From: Ceratodon purpureus
Taxonomy: Eukaryota > Streptophyta > Bryopsida > Pseudoditrichales > Ditrichaceae
Direction: 5' to 3'
Assembly (NCBI GenBank): GCA_014871385.1
Contig: CM026426.1
Coordinates: 36,333,918-36,397,917 of the forward strand
DNA length: 64,000 bases
Position numbers and translations under genes: made by a program. A model generated the notes under the pieces. The model had not been told where the DNA came from, ran no database searches, and saw nothing but the letters and a program-made list of their open reading frames with translations. Every line of letters begins with the position of its first letter. Within the stretch, counting starts at the first letter, position 1. Positions 56,708 to 64,000 of the stretch are shown here, one piece after another.

Positions 56708-59217
56708 TCACGTGCCCGGTGCAGAGGAACTCGATCCACCCTCATCGTGTCGTGCACGAGAGCTCCCCGCTGCACTACTTTCTGCCCCATCGCTAGCGAT
56801 GAATTTCCGCTTCGCAGAACGGGTTCTCTTCGCTATGCCATCTCCTCCAAGCATTGCTTCCATGAAGTTGCTGTCGCGCATCCGACGGAGCACTGTTAGG
56901 GTCTCCGGAGTATGTTACGCGCATAGGAAATTGACGGCTTGAGCCTTGAACAATATATCCCATTCAGATTCTGCGGCTTGTAAGTCATTAGCGATCTGGA
57001 GTTCCTCTTCAGTCATTTTGTGCAACCCCTTGTGCTGATCCACAACCATCTTCCCTTTGGAATTCCACCTAAATCCAAGACGATGGGCGCCGTACTGGAA
57101 TGTACTGGTTTGAACATCCCAGTGCCCTCGTAGCACTTGGTAGAAGAAATTCCTCCTTCCCTTGAGTTCGTCGTCTGTCCCGCCCCTAATGAGTTCGTGG
57201 CAGATCCTTACAATCTCCGTAGGATCCTGGTCCCACCCCCACTGTGCGCTCATTTCTTTAGCATAGGTCTGGTACATTCCCATAAGCCAATTCCAAATCA
57301 AGTCTTCACTCCACTTGTCTAGAAAGTCAGGAGTATATTCCTTATTTTGCTCCCAATGCGGTGGCATCCAGGTCGCTAAGCCGAACTGCTCATAAAAACG
57401 CTTGTGTAAGGGGGCCTTACATACTGCACACCACCGACGTATCATGGCATGGGAAATCAAGCATTGTGGATAATACATGCACTGACAGGATCCCAATGAC
57501 CAGTCCCCCTCTGGCCCAAATGGATTGGTACAAACGGGACACTTGGTTCCATCCAACACATACTTCGGTGGATTGGGCCAGAGTAATCTTGGCTATATAT
57601 TACTATTCTCAGGGATCTTCTCATTGGATTTGGAGGTCTTGTACTCCGACTCCAACTGCGTCCAATCTATTTCCTTACCAATCATCGGTATGTTGTCAGA
57701 GAACATTTCATCTGGATCTGCCCACGAGGTAAGTCCGAAATCCCTCTTGGAGATAAGCTTGAGGTAGTCGTGGTCAATCCTCTTGAACTCACTGTACATC
57801 TGTCTGTAACCGTCAACGTTCAGAATGCATGCAATCTTCCATTGGTAGTACTGTCTGCTCATCTGGATTAGATACGTTCTGAGCATCCCGTAGGTAGCTT
57901 GCAATTCGGAGACAGTGGGTACCGATGGCTGTTGAAATCCCAAAGAGTCCTCCGTCTCTTGAGAATCCACGAACATGATTTGCCGCTGGGGGGGCGCATC
58001 ACTTGACTTGATGATGCGAATGGGATGATTGGCTCACGGGGAACTCGGATCGGGGTATCTTCCAGGAGATCGTGCGTGGCCGATTCAATGATGGCATTCA
58101 CGTCTTCCTCGTTTATTCCAGGGCTACCAGGGATTGGAGCTTGGCTCACCTCGGGTACGTTAATCGGAGTCCTCGTAGATTTAAGTTGCGAAATCTCTTC
58201 ATTCTGCTTCTAGATAATCTCATTCATCCTATCAGCTTCTTCATATAAGTACTGGATAGTCTTCTCCATCTCAGAAATCAACGCATTTTTTTCTTCCAGC
58301 TCGTTACGCAATGCGTCCCCTTCCTGGCCTTGGGTATCAACGGCGGCTATTGTAGCCTCTAACTCAATTGCAAACCCATCGTCATCATCTTCCATTACAT
58401 TGCTCGCGCCTGCAATCTGTGGAATCAATATAGGAGGAGCTACATCAACATTGCTCGGGCCCCTAACGATTGCTAGAGGAGCCTGATGAGGAATACCCGG
58501 TCCAGTAGGATTTGCAGGCGGTGCACAATTCCTCGTTGACAAACACGCAGCTAACTCAGGGTCCTTCTTTTTTAACCGTGTGATTTTGGCACTAGTCGCT
58601 GCTCTTGTTTGTGACTGGGGGTCACGGTCTACCGTACCATCAGAATCATTATCCTCCCTTGATTCACTCCAATCAACAAGCGCATGATCCTCGGGATCAT
58701 CCAAGTATGCCCAGTCATGATTTGGAAATGTTAGGACCCCTGTAGGTATCGCCATCTCTTGTGGACGCCGCTGGATGCTAGGAGTCGTTCGTATGGTCTT
58801 CCAATCCACCTGCCTATGAAGCAATACCTCAGCATATACCATTCTAGAGATAAAGAGCGGAACCTCGTTTCTCTTGTTGATTGGCTGTTCGTATAGAACC
58901 TGGTACACCTCCAAACACCGCCTCCCGAACTGACGGTTCTTGCAATATTTCATGTTCGCCTTGTTTGATTGACGATTGTTATTATGACGGTGCAACGGGA
59001 AAAACTTCCCAATGTGGCACCATTCAATGAATTCCTCACACGTTGCTAGACTCCAGGGTTGCGGTGCGGCTTTCCACCCTCTGAATGCCAGCTTTGCAAG
59101 ATTTATTAAGACGTGAACCCTCTTAGGTTGGAGGTTTCCATGCCTGGGCCGTCCTCCATCCTTTTGCTTTTTCCTCTGTTCTACCTCCGTCGGCGGAGTC
59201 GGTCGTTGCTGTTCCAT
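56708..59217 (-). pseudogene. Coiled-coil / RING-like zinc-finger protein of element 1, broken
   Basis: About 836 codons from the ATG at 59,217. The N-terminus is basic (EVEQRKKQKDGGRPRHGN) and followed by a region with FRGWKAAPQPWSLATCEEF. A coiled coil lies near residues 300-350 (LRNELEEKNALISEMEKTI). The zinc finger (57,541 to about 57,390) has CPVCTNPFG, SCQCMYYPQC, H, then CAVCKAPLHKRFYEQFGL, a RING-like C/H spacing. A C-terminal acidic and helical region ends with a basic KRTRSAKRKF segment and TGA at 56,708. Defects: TAG at 58,210-58,212, frameshift in the C7 run near 57,990, TAG at 57,593-57,595, TAA at 56,915-56,917. The finger resembles the one in the element-2 protein. RING fingers usually bind ubiquitin-conjugating enzymes; here the role is unknown. 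Confidence 0.65.
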
Positions 59218-59490
59218 ATCTGCTCAAGGTAGATCGTTCTTTGAAGTCTTCCAAAAGTGCAAAATTAAAAGCCTACGACTACCCCAAAACCTCAATCACA
59301 TTTACAAATTATAAACATTTACAATATTTTCAAATGTACCACACAACCACCATAGAGTTCTGAAGAATAAAAGCGATAACAAGTGTGAAAGTGCTGGGAT
59401 CCACCTGAGTACCAAGCAATCAGCTACCCGGAGGCTGTTGAAGGCGAGGTGCTAAAGGGGGGGAGTGCAAAATGAGGGGGCGGATCGCCC

Positions 59491-59497
59491 TTTTATA
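59491..59497 (-). promoter_or_regulatory. TATA box of the RING-like gene
   Basis: Minus strand TATAAAA at the downstream edge of array A6, about 275 bases from the ATG at 59,217. Confidence 0.65.
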
Positions 59498-59870
59498 GTC
59501 ACGGGCGCCAGGGAACGGGCGCGAGCATTCTGCTACGGGCGCGAGCAGAGATCCTACGGGCGCGCGCGGGCACCGAAGGCAGGGTTTCGGCCGTGTATAC
59601 CTCCGCGCCCGCGCGGGTATCAATGGGCGCGAGCGGTTTTCATGGCGGATATATGACGGGCGTGAGCAGGTTTTACCGCGCACGCGCGCGGGTATGGACC
59701 CGGTCTTCATCGGGCGCGAGCGGGCGTCGTCCGGGTACCGAAGGGGCGCGCGCGCGGATGTTGTCGCGGGCGCGCAGATATTGATCGGGCGCGATCGCTT
59801 GATGGACGGGCGCGAGCATTGGTCCACGACGGGCGCGCGTGTTTCCGATAACGGGCGCCACCACAAACTA
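59498..59870 (+). repeat. GGGCGCGAGC array A6 (RING-like gene promoter)
   Basis: The clearest array: ACGGGCGCGAGCATTC, ACGGGCGCGAGCAGAG, ATGGGCGCGAGCGG, ACGGGCGTGAGCAGG, TCGGGCGCGAGCGGG, TCGGGCGCGATCGC, ACGGGCGCGAGCATTGG, ending ACGGGCGCCACCA. Spacing about 20-40 bases. Confidence 0.9.
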
Positions 59871-59975
59871 GAACACTGTTAAAAATGAAAGTAAACCAAA
59901 AGAGAACTTGCAGCTTCAGGGTTAAAAAAAATACTTTATTTATTTTGAAAATTTATCACTTCATTGTTATGTCAA

Positions 59976-60428
59976 TTACAGTGCCATGCATTCTAGGTAC
60001 CGGTCCTCTAGGTCTTTCAAGTGCGTCTCGAAATGGTTTGTTTGAGCACTAGAGACAATATTGGGGACACAAAGTATTGCCATCTCCTTCTTCAGTTCTT
60101 TGATGAGATCTCCAATCTCAGAGTCAAGTTCTTCCACAGTTGCTTGGGTTGCCAACTGCTCTTCAGTGGTTGGAGGCAGAGGGCTTCCATTCTCTACGTA
60201 GGCCACCAAATTGTCACGGCGAGAGATCCAATCCTCGAACAAATCGATCTGTTTCTGGAGTCGCTTCAGCATTGACCAAATAATTGTGTCCGTTAGCTGT
60301 GTAGTGCCCAATGGGGTGCCACCATTCGTTAAACTCATGTACGACTTGATTTGTTGGCAATTGCATGCGTTGGAATTCATGTTGGACGGTACAACGATTG
60401 TTGTGAAACCCACCGTAACACTAAGCAA
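59976..60428 (-). CDS. Small coiled-coil protein of element 1 (150 residues), intact
   Basis: An uninterrupted frame from the ATG at 60,428. An internal Met (MNSNACNCQQ, residue 17) is an alternative start. The middle and C-terminus are helical and charged: MLKRLQKQIDLFEDWISRR, EELDSEIGDLIKELKKEM, HLKDLEDRYLECMAL. No enzyme motif or zinc finger. It has its own TATA box and array, in the same plan as the other three genes, so it belongs to the element. A dimerising accessory factor is a guess. It is the only element-1 ORF without a visible break. Confidence 0.65.
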   Translation of the reverse strand: MLSVTVGFTTIVVPSNMNSNACNCQQIKSYMSLTNGGTPLGTTQLTDTIIWSMLKRLQKQIDLFEDWISRRDNLVAYVENGSPLPPTTEEQLATQATVEELDSEIGDLIKELKKEMAILCVPNIVSSAQTNHFETHLKDLEDRYLECMAL

Positions 60429-60505
60429 TTAGCTACCCTCGGGCTGTTGAAGGCAAAATGCACAAAGTGGGGGAGGGGGTGCGAATCAGTGGAGGGGGGG
60501 TGGCA

Positions 60506-60512
60506 TTTTATA
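60506..60512 (-). promoter_or_regulatory. TATA box of the small coiled-coil gene
   Basis: Minus strand TATAAAA, about 80 bases upstream of the ATG at 60,428 and just downstream of array A7. Confidence 0.6.
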
Positions 60513-60524
60513 CTCAAGGGGGCG

Positions 60525-60790
60525 ACAGTGTGGGCGCGTGCAGGTTGGGCGCGCGCAGGCTGGTTTGGGCGCGAGCAGATTGATCCTATGCTACGGGCGC
60601 AAGCGACCTTGATCGGGCGAGGGTAATCAGGCGCAATCACCGCGCGCGCGCGAGACAGACGACGGGCGAGATGAACCACAGCTGACATTCGCGAGCAAGC
60701 GCAGATACGTGCGAAGATGCGACGACGGGCGCCACCCATGGTAAACAGTACTAAACTGTGAGGACAGTAATTTTGCTCGCGCGGGGGAGC
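60525..60790 (+). repeat. GGGCGCGAGC array A7 (right end)
   Basis: Copies such as GTGGGCGCGTGCAGG, TTGGGCGCGCGCAGG, TTGGGCGCGAGCAGA, CTACGGGCGCAAGC and GACGGGCGCCACCCA, followed by CCGTCCGT words up to the right end. Confidence 0.85.
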
Positions 60791-60856
60791 GCGTCCAATA
60801 AGCGTCCGTCCGATAACCGTCCGTCACGTCCGTCACGTGACTACATGACAATTTTA

Positions 60857-60885
60857 TGGCCCGTCTGTCTATTATGACAACCCTG
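60857..60885 (-). repeat. Element 1 right terminal inverted repeat
   Basis: Reverse complement begins CAGGGTTGTCATAATAGAC. The sequence just inside repeats CCGTCCGTCACGTCCGTCACG. Confidence 0.75.
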
Positions 60886-60886
60886 G

Positions 60887-61397
60887 ATGCTTCGGTGCGA
60901 CAATGGAGGAGAATTTGTATCAACAACCTTTGCCAAGTTCTGTGAAACCGCAGGTATCCGGCTACAGTTCATACAGCCCTAGAGTCTGTACTAGAACGGC
61001 ATCTCTGAGCGCTGAAATCGATCACTACAGGACATCGTGCAATGCTTGCTACTGGGTAAAAATCTCCCTGGGATCCTTTGGGCAGAAGCTGTGAGAGCAG
61101 CCACAATCATCGTGAATCTACGTTCTACTAAAGAAAACCCAGGCATGACCCCCGATAAGATATTTTTTGGTAAGAAACCTGACATATCAAATCTTCGAAT
61201 TTTTGGATCTGTAGTATACGTCTACATTCCTTTTAAAAAAAGATCTAAACTTGACTCTCACACTCACAAGTGAATCTTGCTGAGCTATGACACCCACGTG
61301 AAGGGGTACCGTTGTTTCTCCTTCGAAAAGAAACAAGTGATAGTTTCAGGCGACGTGCATATCATGGAGGACGTGCATAACAGTTTACTGCCCCTCT
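60887..61397 (+). pseudogene. Ty1/copia integrase fragment
   Basis: In one frame: LRCDNGGEFVSTTFAKFCE, ETAGIRLQFIQP, then stops within the QNGISER-NRSLQDIV block, then LLLGKNLPGILWAEAVRAA, MTPDKIFFGKKPDISNLRI and FGSVVYVYIP, ending RCFSFEKKQVIVSGDVHI. This is the C-terminal half of a copia integrase catalytic domain (LRxDNGGEF, NGxxER, W.EA motifs). Four in-frame stops (three in 60,980-61,020, one at 61,271-61,273). The fragment begins immediately next to the element-1 right end and its upstream half is not found on the left flank. Confidence 0.85.
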
Positions 61398-62124
61398 AGT
61401 AACTGCAATTTTTTTGCTCCCCTACAGTTTTACTGCCCTTCTATTCTACTACCTTAAATCCCTGGTTAACAAAGGCAATGCATGCGCTCGCCGAACCTGC
61501 CACTTTGTCGCTTCCATTTTTATTCTTATCCGCCATATTGGTCATCTGCACCTGTGGGCGACAGTGGAAAGCCAGGGTAAAGTCGCCCTAATATGCGAAG
61601 GCCAAGAAGTTTTTGCCAACGTACATGAGTCTCCAAGCACAAAAAGGGAGTACCGGACATACGATAATGAAACTCTGAGTGCAAAAAGAACCATCGCTAC
61701 ACACCTCCACAGAGCACTCCACACGTGAGTCCTTCCAACAACTTTCTCTATCCCAATTCTCCGCTCTTGCACAATCAACATGTCAGAAACTAGTATTCGG
61801 TATCAAGAAGAGTACGGGGTGAAGTTCCAGAGAGTTGATCGTTTTGGTGGCGAGCCCAGCTGGTTGGAGGCTTGTATAAGAGAGTATGAGCTCGGCCCAC
61901 ATGGACCTCGCCACGGCACGCTGATTAAGATTATTGCAGAATCCGCAATTCCCTTTCACTCATCAACGTCGCAGGTGACAGCAGTGGCGGACGCCTACGA
62001 CAGAGCTGAGAATTCAGAAAACGAAGGAGAGAACGACGCCATAACATCCTCCCAGAGAAATCGGTGCGTTTTCGTTCACAGCAACCCAAATCGACGGAAG
62101 AGACACATTGATCACCCTTCTTGA
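61398..62124 (+). CDS. Unrecognised plus-strand exons
   Basis: An open segment up to about 61,728 (TVESQGKVALICEGQEVFAN, KREYRTYDNETLSAKRTI) ends near a donor GTGAGT. A second frame, 61,780-62,124, reads RYQEEYGVKFQRVDRFGGEP and WLEACIREYELGPHGPRHG and ends in a basic tail (NPNRRKRHIDH). An acceptor-like TGTCAG lies at the start of the second. They could be two exons of one gene. No family recognised. Confidence 0.35.
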
Positions 62125-63343
62125 TAGGAGCGGAATTCGCAATGACTGTGTTTGACAATCCAACATGATTGTGGGATGAACGTTGCAGACGTACAATGTC
62201 ATGCTTGGTATGAGTGCCGGAATACCCGCTATAACTGACATTAACCGCCACAGAGCATCCATACATTACCTTTAACGTAATGAAGTGAAGAGGCCGCTGT
62301 ACTCAATTTTGACGAGGAGGGGTAGTACACTACCAGTTTTAGCTTAGCCGCGTTGGGAAAATTTCCGGGCCTCATGTACTTGGTTGGAAATAATAAACAC
62401 ATTTTTGCACTACATCATGTACGAAGAGTTATGAATATTATTCCCACTTGTGAACCAAGCGCCCTATGTTCACTTCGCTCTGCGATATCATCGATATGTC
62501 CCCTTTACTCCCTCTATATATGTGCTACTTCCGCTAGTATCCCTCGGTGCCAGGTCTAGACCTATAGCTCCTTCTCTTTTGATTGAATTGAAGCAACACC
62601 GCCTCATCGATGCTTGGCATTCGGAATTCTACTGCATTCGTCGCCGTATGCTCCTCCAGCAGTTGCCATAAAACGTGATGGAATCTTGTTTGTTGTCTTA
62701 CAATGCAGGTGCAATTCCTTGCCATGGGAGAAGGCAATGTTGGGGGTGTTTGCCTACGCTCCCCGTCGGAGCAGCGAATATAAGCAAGAGAGGAGAAGCT
62801 CCTTCAGCGAGAAGTAGCATACGCAATGCATAATAACTTGAGAACAATACTTTGCCCCTACACAGTCTAATTTTGAGAGATTAGGACGGCAAAGCTCATC
62901 AACAACTATAGGAAGTGCTTAAAGCAAAATAGACGACATCCCTCGTTCTATGGGAGTTCACAGGTGAGATATGGCTTGCTACCTGCATTTTCCCTTCGTG
63001 CTCCACGCTTTTTGTTCTGTTTCCTTATTTCATGGTTCATTTAGGCCATGGTTTCACGTCGGACAGGAAATGATGCAATTCCCGCTTGCTGCAGTCCGCG
63101 TTCTAGAACACTTGTGTAAATCCTAATTTGACCAGTCGTCCTCGTCATGGAATTGTGCATTCTCTTTGAAGTTAATTGTCACTACTGTTTCTATTGCGTA
63201 AGCCCTAAATTGTAGAAGCAATGCGGTATTCAAAGTGTTTGCTATGGGGTTTGAATTCTTTTCGACCCCCTATAGTAACATACTTTGAATGATAATTGAT
63301 CTACACTAGTGAGAACATATAGGCACTACTATAGCATTATCAG
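62125..63343. other. No gene recognised
   Basis: Short overlapping frames around 62,350-62,820 in several phases without a domain; the remainder is noncoding-looking. Confidence 0.35.
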
Positions 63344-64000
63344 ATGATGTCGCAAAGCAATTTTGGGTATCCGTTGCTTGCATTTGTGAAGTTTCTATGG
63401 TTTACGAGGATTTCTGGATGGCAGGGTTGCGACATGGACGACTTAGACATCGAATGGGACAAGCACATCTGCTGGAGATACAGAAACCAGGTGACCAATG
63501 CACCCAAGATAGTTCAGCCAGGCCTTGACATGGGAATTGACGTAACAAGCATGATCATCCAGACCATGGAGCTCAATGACCGACAGAGGGCAAAAGGGGT
63601 GGCAAAACGGGGGGGAGAGGAAGAAGAAGCACCACCTCCCAAGGGCGATGAAGAAGACAGAGGGGTAGAGTCCGCGGAGGGTGCTCACGACAAGAATAAC
63701 CGAGATTCCTCAGTGCCGGACAATGCCAACGCCGGAATAGGGCACCATGGTTTCACAGCAGAGGAGGAGGAGGTGAATTTGCTGGTAGAGACTCCTGCTT
63801 TTGCCAAGCCCAAACTCTTTCCAACAACAGGTGCATGCAACCAACGCGGACCAACGACGCTCATGTCTCTTCTCCACACACCAATTGCGGAGGAAGCGGT
63901 TGTGGAGAATGATAGCTGAGATGATGAAGATTTGGAATGGGGTGATCACGACACAGTTGAGGACACAGTCATCTGGGCTTCAAGAGAACGCCGTTGCCAC
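63344..64000 (+). CDS. Unrecognised acidic protein, partial, one in-frame TGA
   Basis: A likely exon begins after TGGCAG at about 63,424 and reads CDMDDLDIEWDKHICWRYRN, MIIQTMELNDRQRAKG, then an acidic Glu/Asp-rich stretch and PTTLMSLLHTPIAEEAVVEN. A TGA at 63,917-63,919 is followed in frame by DDEDLEWGDHDTVEDTVIW to the window edge. Could be a 3' exon of a host gene or of another element; no family recognised. Confidence 0.35.

Larger units (their letters stand above)
47718..60885 (-). mobile_element. Element 1: 13.2-kb multigene hAT-type transposon
   Basis: Left end CATGGTTGTCATAAAAGAC (47,718); right end, reverse complement, CAGGGTTGTCATAATAGAC (60,885). Both ends then carry CCGTCCGT / CCGTCCGTCA words within 130 bases. 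Four minus-strand genes lie inside: 150-residue coiled-coil protein, RING-like coiled-coil protein, BED/hAT transposase and protein kinase. GC-rich arrays of GGGCGCGAGC-like motifs lie upstream of each gene and near both ends. Flanking 8-mers differ (GTGTACAT left, GATGCTTC right), and the flanks differ in kind (host gene versus copia), so the ends may derive from two insertions joined by rearrangement. Confidence 0.75.

Noticed and set aside
59498-59870. CRISPR-like array
   Set aside because: The repeat is short and degenerate, spacing is irregular, and the context is a eukaryotic transposon.
47806-60739. Arg/Ala/Gly-rich open frames across the GC-rich arrays (47.8-48.4, 50.1-50.5, 54.4-54.8, 55.1-55.4, 55.9-56.4, 59.4-59.9, 60.4-60.7 kb)
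   Set aside because: They exist on both strands and simply translate the GGGCGCGAGC repeat; no start, domain or conservation supports them.

Overview
The window reads as nuclear DNA of a green-lineage eukaryote. It has GT-AG introns, exons of the plastid lipid-transport protein TGD2, and plant-type Ty3/gypsy, Ty1/copia and hAT elements. The element mix makes a streptophyte, possibly a charophyte alga such as Chara, my best guess, but nothing in the sequence proves the species. No rRNA, tRNA or CRISPR array was seen. Most of the window is layered transposable elements; ordinary host genes survive only as fragments.

Layout. 1-8.2 kb: poorly recognisable gene fragments, a degenerate minisatellite and one F-box-like ORF. 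8.2-16.1 kb: a decayed Ty3/gypsy retrotransposon on the minus strand (LTR, long extra ORF, integrase, RNase H/RT, protease, gag). 16.1-17.2 and 31.8-33.4 kb: the two halves of a plus-strand retroelement ORF, split by a 14.56-kb DNA transposon (element 2, 17,215-31,775). Element 2 has a 20-bp terminal inverted repeat. It carries a DDE-type transposase (+), a SET-domain histone-methyltransferase-like gene (-) and a long coiled-coil/RING-like zinc-finger protein (-). 34.2-35.3 kb: a second LTR of the gypsy family, with a 722-bp MITE inside it. 36.5-38.6 kb: exon remnants of a protein-kinase-like gene (-). 41,074-46,193: a complete hAT transposon with a perfect 8-bp target duplication (GAGAACAC) and an uninterrupted transposase. 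It also contains spliced 3' exons of the host gene TGD2 and a probable cysteine-synthase exon. It sits in a multi-exon minus-strand host gene (46.2-47.7 kb). 47,718-60,885: element 1, a 13.2-kb hAT-type element with similar ends and four minus-strand genes: a protein kinase, a BED/hAT transposase with a long acidic tail, a coiled-coil/RING-like protein and a 150-residue coiled-coil protein. 60.9-61.4 kb: a copia integrase fragment starting right at the element-1 end. 61.4-64 kb: unrecognised plus-strand exons.

The most interesting system is element 1. Each of its four genes has the same promoter plan: a GC-rich array of a degenerate GGGCGCGAGC motif, then a TATA-like box on the coding strand, then a leader and the ATG. 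The same motif also lies near both element ends, so the arrays may serve both as transposase-binding sites and as shared upstream elements that coordinate the genes. Element 2, with an unrelated transposase, has its own dispersed motif (GTAC-rich noncoding DNA) and encodes a RING-like coiled-coil protein that resembles the one in element 1, plus a SET-domain protein. Together they suggest a class of giant DNA transposons carrying signalling and chromatin-type accessory genes. Most of their ORFs here are broken by a few in-frame stops and homopolymer frameshifts, so these copies are probably dead or recently dead.
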